Source: Bacteroidaceae bacterium
GTDB lineage: Bacteria; Bacteroidota; Bacteroidia; Bacteroidales; Bacteroidaceae
Reading direction: 5' to 3'
Assembly (NCBI GenBank): GCA_017464345.1
Contig: JAFUAH010000015.1
Span: 34,775 to 98,774, forward strand
DNA: 64,000 nucleotides
Part shown: one piece after another, positions 14,730 to 23,870 of the stretch
How positions within the stretch are numbered: position 1 is the first letter of the stretch
Layout: every line of letters begins with the position of its first letter
Translations under genes and position numbers: made by a program
Notes under the pieces: generated by a model
Databases searched by the model: none
What the model was told of the DNA's origin: nothing
Seen by the model: only the letters and a program-made list of their open reading frames with translations

Positions 14730-16514
14730 TTACCAGAAATACCAATAGAAGCAAGCGCAGAGGCCGATGACGATGAGCGAGCCGATGATGTCGAACAGGC
14801 CCCAACTCTCGCGGATGCTCTTCTTGAAGTCAGCGGTGAAGGTGATGGCCTCTACCTGTGCCTTCCAGGGTGCCGGCGTGAAGAAACTTACACATACCAT
14901 GAGGCAGATGATGAACACCAAAAGCCAGCACTCGAAAATGAGCCAGTTCGTCTGCCAGAACCATGTGGTGTTCTCCCAGAAAGCGCCGTGCATAATCTGA
15001 CCCTCAAAATTTGGAATAAGAGCAGCCTGAGCATCAGAAAGCGCCTTGCCGGAGTCGGTGAGCACGTTGGTGAGCAGGCGAATCATGCCGATGACGAAGC
15101 CGCCAATCAAGCCCCACTCACCAGCCTTCGGGGTAATCTTCTTGGAGAAGATACCGAGCGTGAAGACGGCTACCATGGCGGGAGCAATCAGCGACTGGAT
15201 GTCCTGCAGGTAGGAGTAGAGGTTGCCCATGTTCATCATGATAGGCATCCAGGCGAGGCCCAGCAGCACGACAACCACCGTGGCGATGCGGCCAACGAGT
15301 ACGTAGTGCTCCTCGGTCATGCCCTTCTTCATGGGCTTGTAGAAGTCCTCGGTGAACAGCGTTGCGCACGAGTTGAAGAAGGCAGCCAGCGAAGCCACCA
15401 GGGCGCATACGAAGCCGATGGTGACGATGCCCTTAATGCCGACGGGCAGGATGTTCTTCACCATCATGGCGAAGGCACCGTCCGTGGATTCGTGGTTTGT
15501 GATGTCCATCTCGATGCCGCTTCCGGCCTTCAGCGACAGGGCGTAAGCCACCATGCCGGGGATGAGGAACATGAAGCAGGGGAGAATCTTGAAGAAACCG
15601 GCGGCGATGGTACCGCGACGAGCACGCTGAATCACCTTGGCATTGTCCTCACCGGGCACCTGACCCAAGACACGCTGTACGATGTGCTGGTCGGTGCACC
15701 AGTACCAGAAACCGATAATCGAAGCGCCGAGGAACACCACATAGCCGGGGAACTGCGGGTACATGGGGTCGGCGGGGTCGGTGTGGAACATGTGGGTCGT
15801 ACCGGAACCGTCGTGAGCGGCATCGCACACCGACTTCATCGTCTGCCAACCGGCTACGATGCTACCGTCGCCCAGAGAGGCAAGACCCAGGAACAGTACG
15901 AGGAACGAGCCGATGATGAGGATGGGTGTCTGGATGGTGGAGAGCGTCATCACGCCCTTCATGCCGCCAAACACGGTGAAGACAGCCGTTACGGCAATCA
16001 GGCCGATGGCACCTACCCAGAAGTTCAGGCCCAGCAGGTACTTGAAGAAGATACCGCCCGTGAAGGCCGTCACCGAGACTTTCGTCAGCACGTAGGCAAT
16101 CAGGGTGATAATAGACAACCAGGAACCCGTGCGCTGGGTGTAGCGCATCTTCAGGAAGTCGGGCATCGTGATAATCTTGCCCATCTTGTTAATCATCAAC
16201 TGATAGAAGGGGACGAACAGCCAGCCGAGGATGAGAATCATCCAGCCCTGCATCTCCCAGTGTGCCATGCCCACACCGTCCTTGGCACCTGTACCTGCGA
16301 GGCCCACGAGGTGTTCCGAGCCGATGTTGGCCGCAAAGATGGCCATACCGATTACGTACCAAGGCTCGCCCTTGCCGAACAGATAGTCCTGCGAGTCGGC
16401 ACCCTTCATTTTCTCTTTGTCTTTCTTGATGGCGCGATAAACCGCCCACACTACACCTACGATGCCCACTGCAAGGACAATCCAGTCAAGTGTAGCAAAT
16501 CCACCTGTGTTCAT
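14730..16514 (-). CDS. Sodium/sugar symporter (SSS family)
   Basis: A 594-residue SGLT-type transporter with about 14 predicted membrane helices. It starts with a helix at about 8-25 and carries the SSS hallmarks FAANIGSEHLVGLAG (about 60-74), a GGIFFKYLLGLNFW segment and FWYWCTDQHIVQRVLG (about 265-280). It should import L-arabinose or a related monosaccharide with sodium across the inner membrane; the substrate is inferred from its position between the mutarotase and the araD-araA genes. No separate -7 box is evident, so it probably belongs to the operon starting at 18246-18253. Confidence 0.9.
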   Translation of the reverse strand: MNTGGFATLDWIVLAVGIVGVVWAVYRAIKKDKEKMKGADSQDYLFGKGEPWYVIGMAIFAANIGSEHLVGLAGTGAKDGVGMAHWEMQGWMILILGWLFVPFYQLMINKMGKIITMPDFLKMRYTQRTGSWLSIITLIAYVLTKVSVTAFTGGIFFKYLLGLNFWVGAIGLIAVTAVFTVFGGMKGVMTLSTIQTPILIIGSFLVLFLGLASLGDGSIVAGWQTMKSVCDAAHDGSGTTHMFHTDPADPMYPQFPGYVVFLGASIIGFWYWCTDQHIVQRVLGQVPGEDNAKVIQRARRGTIAAGFFKILPCFMFLIPGMVAYALSLKAGSGIEMDITNHESTDGAFAMMVKNILPVGIKGIVTIGFVCALVASLAAFFNSCATLFTEDFYKPMKKGMTEEHYVLVGRIATVVVVLLGLAWMPIMMNMGNLYSYLQDIQSLIAPAMVAVFTLGIFSKKITPKAGEWGLIGGFVIGMIRLLTNVLTDSGKALSDAQAALIPNFEGQIMHGAFWENTTWFWQTNWLIFECWLLVFIICLMVCVSFFTPAPWKAQVEAITFTADFKKSIRESWGLFDIIGSLIVIGLCACFYWYFW

Positions 16515-16524
16515 AATGTTTTTT

Positions 16525-16997
16525 AGTTGAAAGTTGAAAGTTGAAAGTTTTGGCTTCGCGTTTCAGCATTCAACTTTGGGTTAATAATTAATGTTTATTG
16601 TTATTTGTTTTTGTTGTTTTAATGATGCTTGTCAGCATTGCGGTAAGTTCTTTGTTGTCCGTAATCATGGAGTCAAACTCATCATCTCCGAGGTAACTTG
16701 TTTCGTGGAGTATTTCCAACCAGTATTCGGTTTCGTCTGATTCCTTGAGTGCTATTTCAAGTTTACTAATGAAATCGGCCGTGCTTTGTGCGTTCTTGCT
16801 TTCGCGGACATTGGCTCCTATGCTTGTTCCGCTTCTCAGCACTTGTCTCGAAAGCACGTATTCATGTCTCTCTTCTTGCAAATGGCGAGACATCCTCACA
16901 ATTCGTATGGCAAATGCCTTACTCTTTGTCCGGATGGTACTTTCCTGCGACATGGGCGTAGCCAAACTTTCAACTTTCAACTTTCAATTTTCAACTT
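16525..16997. mobile_element. Inverted-repeat cassette carrying a four-helix-bundle gene (TTGAAAG arms)
   Basis: The left arm (16525-16560) is three TTGAAAG units followed by TTGGCTTCGCG. The right arm (about 16956-16997) is the complement: GGCGTAGCC followed by CTTTCAA units. They enclose the gene 16588-16980, and the right arm runs into the stop codon of the mutarotase gene. The left-arm junction GGCTTCGCGTTTCAGCATTC recurs almost exactly in the gene-less element at 25038-25202. Confidence 0.65.
16588..16980 (-). CDS. Four helix bundle protein (S23/IVP family), second copy
   Basis: A 130-residue paralogue of the protein at 13445-13819, with matching segments: FAIRIVRMSRHL, SGTSIGANVRESKNAQSTAD and FISKLEIALKESDETEYWLEILHET. 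It has the same strand and the same placement between operon genes, but its cassette is bounded by a different arm sequence. Translation begins within about 18 bases of the right arm. Function unknown; see the first copy for family background. Confidence 0.9.
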   Translation of the reverse strand: MKVESLATPMSQESTIRTKSKAFAIRIVRMSRHLQEERHEYVLSRQVLRSGTSIGANVRESKNAQSTADFISKLEIALKESDETEYWLEILHETSYLGDDEFDSMITDNKELTAMLTSIIKTTKTNNNKH

Positions 16998-18189
16998 AGC
17001 GGATGCTGAACTTGTATGCGCAATGGCTGAAATACTTCTCGCCGGGCTTCAGGTTTGCCGAGGGCCAGCCTTCGCCAGCCTTGTTGGGAGAGTCGGGATA
17101 CTTCTGGCTCTCGAGGCAGACACTGACGTGCTTCGGGTACTTGATGCCATGCTTGCGCAGGATGTCGGCATCGCGGCCAACGCCCTGGAAGTTGCCCGTA
17201 TAGACCTGAATGCCAGGCTCGTTGGTGAAGACCTCCAGCAGGATGCCCGTCTCGGGCGAGTAGAGGGAGGCGGCCACCTGCGTGTCGTCGCCCTTGCCGG
17301 TCGAGTGGTCGTAAGTGTTCAGGCAGAAGTTGTGGTCGACGCCCGTGGCGTTCTTAATCTGCTCGAAGGTGGTGTCGTTCACAACCTCGGCAAGAGCCTT
17401 GGGCTGACGGAAGTCGAAAGGCGTGCCATCGACGGCTTGCAGTTCGCCCGTGGGGATGTAGTAGATGTCGGAGGGCGTGAAGCAGTCGGCATTCACATAC
17501 AGTTCCATGTTCGTGCCCACGCGACTGGGGTCGCCGTTGAGGTTGAAGTAGCAGTGGTTTGTCTGGTTGATGACGGTCTCCTTCGTGGTTGTAGCCTCCC
17601 ACGTGATGTCGAGCACGTTGTCGTCGGTCAGGCGGTAGGTCGTGATGGCCGTAACCTCGCCGGGGAAACCATTGTCGCCGTCGGGGCTTACGATGGTCAG
17701 GCGGATTGTCTGGTCGTCCACCTGCTCGGCATCATACACCTGATACTGCCAACCCGTGGGGCCGCCGTGCAGACAGTTGTCGCCGTCGTTGGCCACCAGT
17801 TCGTAGGTTTCTTCGCCTATCGTGAACGAGTGCTTGCTGATGCGGTTGGCATAGCGGCCGATGCTTGCTCCGTAGTCGCTGGGCGAGTTCTCGGAGTCGG
17901 CATACTGAGCCACGTTGTCGTAACCCAGCACGACATCCTTCAGGTTGCCGTCGCGGTCGGGCACCATAATACTGACAACGCGACCGCCAAAGTTGGTGAT
18001 GTCCACCTCCATGCCGTTCGCGTTGCGCAGTGTGTACAGGGCCGTCTGCTTGCCGTCAATCGTACTCTCGAAGTCTGCGGGATTCAATCCCGAGGCCAGT
18101 TCGGCCTTCGCGTCCTTCTTGCAGCAACAGGATGCCAGAAGGGCAGCCGTGGCCACGCCGAGGAGCGCTGTTTTCATGATACTTTTCAT
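16996..18189 (-). CDS. Aldose 1-epimerase (mutarotase), lipoprotein
   Basis: A 397-residue protein with a lipoprotein signal (ALLASC, Cys about 21, then CCKKD), so it should be anchored in the periplasm or outer envelope. The galactose-mutarotase domain includes YANRISKHSFTIGEETYEL, NDGDNCLHGGPTGW (catalytic His) and NQTNHCYFNLNG (second His). It interconverts sugar anomers before uptake. It is the first gene of the arabinose operon, which continues with the symporter. A second, cytoplasmic-type mutarotase lies at 26634-27713 in the galactose operon. Confidence 0.92.
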   Translation of the reverse strand: MKSIMKTALLGVATAALLASCCCKKDAKAELASGLNPADFESTIDGKQTALYTLRNANGMEVDITNFGGRVVSIMVPDRDGNLKDVVLGYDNVAQYADSENSPSDYGASIGRYANRISKHSFTIGEETYELVANDGDNCLHGGPTGWQYQVYDAEQVDDQTIRLTIVSPDGDNGFPGEVTAITTYRLTDDNVLDITWEATTTKETVINQTNHCYFNLNGDPSRVGTNMELYVNADCFTPSDIYYIPTGELQAVDGTPFDFRQPKALAEVVNDTTFEQIKNATGVDHNFCLNTYDHSTGKGDDTQVAASLYSPETGILLEVFTNEPGIQVYTGNFQGVGRDADILRKHGIKYPKHVSVCLESQKYPDSPNKAGEGWPSANLKPGEKYFSHCAYKFSIR

Positions 18190-18245
18190 GGTTGTTTATA
18201 GTTGTTAGTGAATGATAATGGCACGCAATATGCAGTTAAACCTCA

Positions 18246-18253
18246 CAAATATA
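18246..18253 (-). promoter_or_regulatory. -7 box of the arabinose transport/catabolism operon
   Basis: TATATTTG on the minus strand, 57 nt upstream of the mutarotase start. No other clear box is seen before the symporter, araD or araA, so one promoter may serve all of them. The 18254-18433 stretch is A/T rich and holds no gene. Confidence 0.65.
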
Positions 18254-18433
18254 ACGAAAAAAAACGAAAGAATAATGCCTCCAAGGTACTTTTTTTGTGA
18301 AAGGGAGTAAAAAAATCTTGCATATAGGACATCCCTGATAAAAAGAAACCTTTCAGGGGTTATATAACCTCGGGCTCTTGATTGCATAACCCTTGGAGGC
18401 TAAGAGGACAATGTAAACTTTTTTGGTTTATGA

Positions 18434-18465
18434 TTTGCAGGAATGGAATATTTGGCGTACCTTTG
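18434..18465 (+). promoter_or_regulatory. -33/-7 promoter of the gene at 18488
   Basis: TTTG at 18434-18437 and TACCTTTG at 18458-18465 are separated by 20 nt, matching both halves of the Bacteroidetes housekeeping promoter. The start codon follows 22 nt later. Confidence 0.7.
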
Positions 18466-18487
18466 ACTTAAATAAGGAAAGAAAGCA

Positions 18488-19453
18488 ATGGAGCAAGATA
18501 GGATGGCAGAGACGGTGACCGACTTGGCGCGGCTGCGCAAGGCTGTGGAGCAGGAACTGGGGCAGCGGCTGCTGAACCCGAAGGACTTCGTCTATCTCTC
18601 AGAGTGCATCGGCGAGCGCACGCACCAGCACATCGGTGTGAACACGCTGAAACGTATCTGGGGACAGTTGGACGACCACGTCACGCCGCGCCTCAGTACG
18701 CTGAACCTGCTGGCACAGTTCGTCGGAGCCGACAGTTGGGAGGCTTTCCGCCAGCCGCTCCGCCCGGCGGACGAAACTCTGGCTCCTGCCCAGCCAGGGG
18801 ATGCAGGAGTGGAGACGGCTCTCCCCAGGAGCACCGCCGCGGAGGCGTCCCTGTCCGTCCGAAGGCCTCGGTTCCTGCTGTGGGTGGTTCCCGTGCTGGC
18901 ACTGCTGTCGCTCGCAGCCATCGGGGGTGTGCACTACTATCGGGTCCACACTGCCCACATCGCGCAACTGGAGGACTCGCTGCAGCGGGCCTCCGCTCGG
19001 CACTACCTCCTGCGGTGTGGCCAGCGCTTCGCTTCCTACGACGACTATCTGCAGCTGTTTGGCCTCGTGGATGTCCGCGAATTCCCCTATTTCCAGATTC
19101 ATCCCCAGCATCCCCATCTGGTACTCTGGGGGCCGGAGTACCACCATCCCCACTGGCACAACGACGGCGATGCCTCGCAGATGATGCCCACCATCACGGA
19201 ACGCTGGGAACCGGCCGACACCCTGCCCGAACTCGTGGCCTTGCAGAATAGCGAACTCTACTACAACGGCCGCCGCAACCGCGACATCCGCCTGACCTTT
19301 ATGAAAGGGCTTGACGGCGACACCAGTTTCGTATTCCTCGGGGTCTATCGCTTCTCCCTCACCCAGAGCGACACCACGCACATCGTCTGGGAGCGTGTGG
19401 CCGACGAGGCCGACCTCCTGCATCTGGAAGCCCTGGAACGCTTCCGTGAATAG
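18488..19453 (+). CDS. Membrane-anchored protein with N-terminal helical (HTH-like) domain
   Basis: A 321-residue protein transcribed divergently from the arabinose operon. Residues 1-90 form a helical domain (LLNPKDFVYLSECIGERTHQ, then NTLKRIWGQLDDH) that resembles N-terminal domains of Bacteroidetes proteins with putative DNA-binding ability. A single membrane helix follows at about 130-150 (LLWVVPVLALLSLAAIGG), then a periplasmic part of about 170 residues rich in His and Trp. It could be a membrane-bound sensor/regulator, but this is inference from layout; no enzymatic motif is seen. Confidence 0.75.
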   Translation: MEQDRMAETVTDLARLRKAVEQELGQRLLNPKDFVYLSECIGERTHQHIGVNTLKRIWGQLDDHVTPRLSTLNLLAQFVGADSWEAFRQPLRPADETLAPAQPGDAGVETALPRSTAAEASLSVRRPRFLLWVVPVLALLSLAAIGGVHYYRVHTAHIAQLEDSLQRASARHYLLRCGQRFASYDDYLQLFGLVDVREFPYFQIHPQHPHLVLWGPEYHHPHWHNDGDASQMMPTITERWEPADTLPELVALQNSELYYNGRRNRDIRLTFMKGLDGDTSFVFLGVYRFSLTQSDTTHIVWERVADEADLLHLEALERFRE

Positions 19454-19548
19454 TTCAACTCCCGTTTGATATTCAGCCCGTTGCCCCGAATGGACGAAAT
19501 GGACGGCATTTGGGGCGAAATGGACGAGGGTAACGACGCGCGAATGCG

Positions 19549-19556
19549 TATCTTTG
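19549..19556 (+). promoter_or_regulatory. -7 box separated from its gene by the insertion sequence
   Basis: TATCTTTG lies 51 nt before the left end of the insertion sequence. Without the element it would be about 90 nt upstream of the lipoprotein gene at 21065, so it may be that gene's original promoter. Confidence 0.5.
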
Positions 19557-19607
19557 CCCTCGTCATTTGTAGTTATGTCTTTGCCTTCATTGTCTATTTT
19601 TTGCAAT

Positions 19608-21029
19608 TATTACTGTCCGCTAAACTTTCGACATTAGGCTAAAAATGGGGCTGATACCAGATTCGGTGTCAGCCCTTTTGGTTACCTTTGTAGTCGCCAA
19701 ACAAAATCAAACGTAACCATGGGCAAAAGTACACATTTTTTCGGACAGCCGGTGTATGGTCAGTTAATAAAATCACTCGACCGGGATAAAATTGTTGAAA
19801 TAAGCCGCAAAAACGGCGGTGAAAAGTATGTAAAGAGCTTTAACGGGTTCACTCATCTGCTCACGATGCTGTATGCCGTCATCATGCGCTTCGACTCTTT
19901 GCGCGAGATAGAGGCGGCGATGACGGCCGAGGTGCGCAAACTCCATCACATAGGCATTGATAGGGTGCCCAAGCGCAGCACTCTGTCCGATGCCAATGCC
20001 AGACGCTCGGAAAAGTTCTTCGAGGACGTTTACCGTGACCTTTACCTGTCGAACAAAGACAAACTTTCTTCGGACAGCCGACGTAACGGCACAGAGGAAT
20101 GGGTGAAAAGGCTGAGGATTATTGATTCCACGACCATAACCCTGTTCTCCAACGTCATCTTCAAGGGCGTAGGCCGTCATCCTAAGACGGGAAAGAAGAA
20201 AGGTGGCATAAAAGTCCATTCTGTCATTCATGCCAATGAGGGCGTTCACTGTGACGTAAAGTTCACCTCCGCAGCCACCAACGACTCCTTCATGCTTGCA
20301 CCGAGTCATTTCCAGCACGACGAGATCGTTGCACTCGACCGCGCTTACATCAACTACACGAAGTTTGAGGAACTGACGGAGAGAAACGTGGTGTACGTCA
20401 CGAAGATGAAGAAAAACCTAAAATATGAAGTCCTGGTGGACTGCATGGACATGAACACTGACGGCAAGATGGAGTACCGTGAGCAGGTGGTTGTCTTCTG
20501 GAAGGACGATGTCAACCACATTGCACGTATCATCACATACGTGGACATCAAGAAGGGAAAGCCTGCCAAATTGGTCTCGCTGCTCACCAACGACTTTGAC
20601 ATGCCTATGGAAACCATCGTGGCCATATACCGAAGGCGGTGGCAGATAGAGTCGCTCTTCAAGCAGATAAAGCAGAACTTCCCACTCAGATACTTTTACG
20701 GTGAATCTGCCAACGCCATCAAAATCCAAATATGGGTTACACTGATCGCCAATCTGCTACTCTCACTGTTGCAAATCTCGTTGGAAAGACGCTGGAGCTT
20801 TTCCGGGCTTGCAACAATAGTGCGTATCGTGTTGATGGAATATCTCAACATGGCCACGTTCTTCAATATGCCGGACGCAGACATGAAATTAATGCTTGAA
20901 GAGGCGGCTGAATCACCTCCAAACACTACTGAAAATGAGTAAGGGGGCTTGTCATTAACAAAAAAGCATCCCAACTCCTGTATTACAATGAGTTGGGATG
21001 GGGTGTCCTATGTTTAGCGGACAGTAATA
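19608..21029 (+). mobile_element. IS4-family insertion sequence, complete
   Basis: A 1422-bp element with perfect 18-bp terminal inverted repeats (TATTACTGTCCGCTAAAC at 19608-19625; its complement at 21012-21029). It is flanked by 9-bp direct repeats TTTTGCAAT at 19599-19607 and 21030-21038. It contains one intact transposase gene with its own -7 box TACCTTTG (19683-19690) and an internal terminator hairpin (CATCCCAACTC ... GAGTTGGGATG, about 20967-21000). Intact ends and target duplication indicate a fairly recent insertion. Confidence 0.93.
19719..20942 (+). CDS. IS4-family transposase with DUF4372 N-terminal domain
   Basis: A 407-residue DDE transposase. The N-terminal DUF4372-type domain begins MGKSTHFFGQPVYGQLI and includes FTHLLTMLYA and RSTLSDANARR. 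The catalytic core shows the first Asp in RIIDSTTI (about 145-152), the second Asp in VALDRAYINY (about 206-215), and the Y-(2)-R-(3)-E-(6)-K signature in YRRRWQIESLFKQIK (about 305-320). It is uninterrupted and therefore probably active. It cuts and pastes the element using the 18-bp ends described above. Confidence 0.95.
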   Translation: MGKSTHFFGQPVYGQLIKSLDRDKIVEISRKNGGEKYVKSFNGFTHLLTMLYAVIMRFDSLREIEAAMTAEVRKLHHIGIDRVPKRSTLSDANARRSEKFFEDVYRDLYLSNKDKLSSDSRRNGTEEWVKRLRIIDSTTITLFSNVIFKGVGRHPKTGKKKGGIKVHSVIHANEGVHCDVKFTSAATNDSFMLAPSHFQHDEIVALDRAYINYTKFEELTERNVVYVTKMKKNLKYEVLVDCMDMNTDGKMEYREQVVVFWKDDVNHIARIITYVDIKKGKPAKLVSLLTNDFDMPMETIVAIYRRRWQIESLFKQIKQNFPLRYFYGESANAIKIQIWVTLIANLLLSLLQISLERRWSFSGLATIVRIVLMEYLNMATFFNMPDADMKLMLEEAAESPPNTTENE

Positions 21030-21064
21030 TTTTGCAATACACATATTATCAACCCTAAAAAAGT

Positions 21065-22444
21065 ATGGTTATGACAAAAATGAAAAGTTGCACCAGCGTG
21101 GTGCTGATGCTCTGCACCATGTTCTTCATGGGCAGTTGTGACTCAAACAAAGGAAAGTCCAAGGAACTGGCCGAACAGTTCATGGTGGCCCTGAACGACG
21201 GCGACAAAGCCGGCATCTACGACCTCTATCCTACGGCTAAGGCCTATGCCAACCTGGAGATGGTGACAGAAATGGCAACGGGCGACCTCAAGGTAGAAAA
21301 GGACAAGGAGACGGGGCTCTACACTGTGAGCATCGAGAACACTCGCCAGCAGAAATTGGTCTTCAAGGCCGACTCGCTCGGACAACTCAGCATCGTGGAT
21401 TCGTACGGCGTGCTGCTGCTGACCTCGCAATGCAGTGAATTGGCCTTGCAGACAGGTGTGCCCATCAAGAAACTGAGCGACATGGAGCAGGCAAAGTTAC
21501 TGGATGAGCAGTCGCTCTACATTACGTACCTGAAGGAGCAGAACCCAGCCGCTGTCTATGGCACCCTCTCTGAGTTGCCAGGCACCTATTCCTGGGGGCG
21601 CGATGCTTCGGGCTTCTACATGCGTGTGAACATTAACATCCAGAACAACGGTAACCAGACGGTGCAGGGAAGCGACTATTATCTGGCAGTAGATATTCAG
21701 CGCCGCTCAAAAGCCTTTGGCTATTCAAACATCAAGACCTGCGAGGGCGTGGACCTTGCTCCGGGCGAACGCCACGTATTCGTAATCAACGACCCCGCAA
21801 TGTATAAATACGCTAACCAACGCGACGTGACTTGGACGTGCAGCATCAACTTCCGCAATGCCACGGCAGTGGACGCCCTGCTCAAATACTGCAAGTTTAC
21901 GGGTGAAGAGTACGGCCAGTTCCTGGAGGTGAAGGAAGGCATGGAAATCCGCATGAACTCCCAACAGGCAATGGCCATTGCAGAGAAGGTCGGACACATA
22001 GACCTCTATGAGCAGCCCTCGGCTGACAGTCAGGTCATGGGTACCGCCTACCACCGCCAACCCATCTACGTCGTGGATGAGGACGAAACCGACGAATGGG
22101 CCAAGGCCTACGACCTCGTGGAAATGGACAAGTACAAGTTCCTGGGCAATGTGCGTCGCAGCGATTTCGAGTATTCCGACCGTAGCGAACTACTGCCTCT
22201 CTATCTTTCCGACGGCGTGGCTCAGGGTGAGGACGGCGGCGGTGTGCCTGTCTATAAGGAGGCCGATGCCGAGAGCAAAGTGGTGAAGACGCTGAAGTCG
22301 GGCACCAAGGTGCAGTACGAATACGACTTTGCCAGTCAGATGAACATCATCTACGAAGCCGACGGCAAGGGGGGCTACAAGGTGGCCGGCTACGTGCCTA
22401 TGGAACTCATCCAGTTCGAAAGCACCGAGATGGAAACTCCCTAA
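21065..22444 (+). CDS. Lipoprotein with C-terminal SH3-like region
   Basis: A 459-residue protein with a signal peptide ending in the lipobox FMGSC (Cys about 25). Alternative starts at 21071 and 21080 are possible. The middle is a beta-rich domain (DYYLAVDIQRRSKAFGYSNI). The last 150 residues contain two segments resembling bacterial SH3-type repeats (GHIDLYEQPSADSQVMGTAY and GGVPVYKEADAESKVVKTLK). It is probably an envelope protein; function unknown. The insertion sequence lies 36 nt upstream, in its leader, and may have altered its expression. A second exported protein follows 41 nt downstream. Confidence 0.75.
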   Translation: MVMTKMKSCTSVVLMLCTMFFMGSCDSNKGKSKELAEQFMVALNDGDKAGIYDLYPTAKAYANLEMVTEMATGDLKVEKDKETGLYTVSIENTRQQKLVFKADSLGQLSIVDSYGVLLLTSQCSELALQTGVPIKKLSDMEQAKLLDEQSLYITYLKEQNPAAVYGTLSELPGTYSWGRDASGFYMRVNINIQNNGNQTVQGSDYYLAVDIQRRSKAFGYSNIKTCEGVDLAPGERHVFVINDPAMYKYANQRDVTWTCSINFRNATAVDALLKYCKFTGEEYGQFLEVKEGMEIRMNSQQAMAIAEKVGHIDLYEQPSADSQVMGTAYHRQPIYVVDEDETDEWAKAYDLVEMDKYKFLGNVRRSDFEYSDRSELLPLYLSDGVAQGEDGGGVPVYKEADAESKVVKTLKSGTKVQYEYDFASQMNIIYEADGKGGYKVAGYVPMELIQFESTEMETP

Positions 22445-22485
22445 ATCCGCGTACAATAATTTTTATTAAACAATAAAACAAACGT

Positions 22486-23760
22486 ATGAAAAGAGTATTT
22501 CGCTTGCAGACCATCGTTTGTCTGCTGACATTGGGCGGAGCCACTCAGACATTGGCCCAAGGCTTAGAGGGATACACCCTGAAGGAAACGAAGAAAATCG
22601 GCAACATCACAGAGAAGACTTATGTCCAGGAGGACGATTTCGGCAATGTAAAGCAGTCGTATTACATGTGGGAGAAAAAGAACGGCGACTACTATATCAG
22701 TAAGGATAGGTATGGCAAGGATGTGATTAAATACAAGCATACAGTACCTAAATACGAAAAAGATGGAAATGAAGGTATCACTCCCATCGGAACCGTCTAT
22801 ACTTACGAAAACGGAATTGGCACCATTACCTATCCCAATGGAAACAAACTCGTAAACGTGAATCGGAAAGAGGATCTTGTTAGTTACGAAGCCTTCCAAG
22901 AACGCGATAACGGTTGGGGAATAACAATAAAGGCAAAGGCATTCGGAAACCCTAATAACTTCGCGATAGACAAAAGTTATCAGACGGCAGAAAAACCACT
23001 GATGGCCATTCCTGCCAAGCAGACAGAGGGATACCGTGCGGTTTTCGACATCATGGTTGTGGGGCAACAAGAACCAAGGTCGGGTTTCTCAAAAGGCGAC
23101 GATAGAATATATATGGTCACACTGAACGGAGAATTTGTACCCTACTTGCAAAAAATCCCCTACTGCCGGGACGACAATGGCACGGAATACTATTACTGGG
23201 CCTGTGCAACGGACGACATAGAGAAACTGACAAACAACCCTACGACGATACACTACAAGAACGGCGACCTAATTCAGTATCCCGGGCCGAATATGAAACT
23301 GCACAGGAACGGGGGGACGTACCTGCATAACAATACGAGCAGCGTCTTGAAATTCGCCGATGGCTCAAGGTTTGAGTTCGCCTCGCCTGCCTTTGACTGG
23401 TTTAAGATTGTAAAGCCGGAAATGGTGCTGACGGACGGATGGCTGATAAAAACCGACGGGACGAAAGAGCAGTACAAGAATGGCGTGAACCTGGCCAAGA
23501 AAGCAGCCGAAGAAGAGGCAAAGGAGAAAAAGAGATACAACGCTCTCTGCCAGAAGTACGGAAAGGCCCATGTAGATCGCCTGAAACGGGAAACTGTATG
23601 GATTGGGATGCCTGAGGGCCTGTTGAAGGAATCCTACAAATACACGGTGGAGCATCGCTCGACAACGAGCACGCAGTACTACCTCTATAATATAATGGAT
23701 AAACCGTTCAAGTCCGTCTGGGTGTCCCGAGGCCGGGTGACGTCCATCACCAATTTCTGA
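22486..23760 (+). CDS. Exported protein with MORN-like motifs
   Basis: A 424-residue protein with a cleavable signal peptide (cleavage after TLAQ, about residue 25). Two short MORN-like stretches are visible: GTVYTYENGIGTITYPNGNK at about 103-122, and IHYKNGDLIQYPGPN near 255-270. The C-terminus has a charged helical segment (AAEEEAKEKKRYNALC) followed by a small beta domain. It is likely periplasmic or surface associated and is probably co-transcribed with the preceding lipoprotein. No specific function is recognised. Confidence 0.72.
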   Translation: MKRVFRLQTIVCLLTLGGATQTLAQGLEGYTLKETKKIGNITEKTYVQEDDFGNVKQSYYMWEKKNGDYYISKDRYGKDVIKYKHTVPKYEKDGNEGITPIGTVYTYENGIGTITYPNGNKLVNVNRKEDLVSYEAFQERDNGWGITIKAKAFGNPNNFAIDKSYQTAEKPLMAIPAKQTEGYRAVFDIMVVGQQEPRSGFSKGDDRIYMVTLNGEFVPYLQKIPYCRDDNGTEYYYWACATDDIEKLTNNPTTIHYKNGDLIQYPGPNMKLHRNGGTYLHNNTSSVLKFADGSRFEFASPAFDWFKIVKPEMVLTDGWLIKTDGTKEQYKNGVNLAKKAAEEEAKEKKRYNALCQKYGKAHVDRLKRETVWIGMPEGLLKESYKYTVEHRSTTSTQYYLYNIMDKPFKSVWVSRGRVTSITNF

Positions 23761-23820
23761 TTACTCCTTGCAGAATCGCTTTGGGGAACCTTCCCCATGA
23801 CAGGCGTTTGACCAAAAGCA

Positions 23821-23850
23821 TCCCGCCCTTCCGAGTTCGGAAGGGCGGGA
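23821..23850. terminator. Bidirectional terminator hairpin
   Basis: TCCCGCCCTTCCGA (23821-23834) pairs with TCGGAAGGGCGGGA (23837-23850) between the convergent genes ending at 23760 and 23871. Confidence 0.8.
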
Positions 23851-23870
23851 TTATATATGAGATGTCAAAT

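Noticed and set aside
14655-16526. A 623-codon open frame on the plus strand opposite the sodium/sugar symporter
   Set aside because: It is antisense to a clear transporter gene and its translation is low-complexity His/Asp/Glu-rich, as expected from the complementary frame of biased codons. Similar long antisense frames lie opposite araA (12244-13332), araB and kinase genes.
19611-21026. Shorter 15-bp ends for the insertion sequence without target duplication
   Set aside because: Extending the ends by three bases on each side gives perfect 18-bp ends and a perfect 9-bp direct repeat outside them, which is more consistent.
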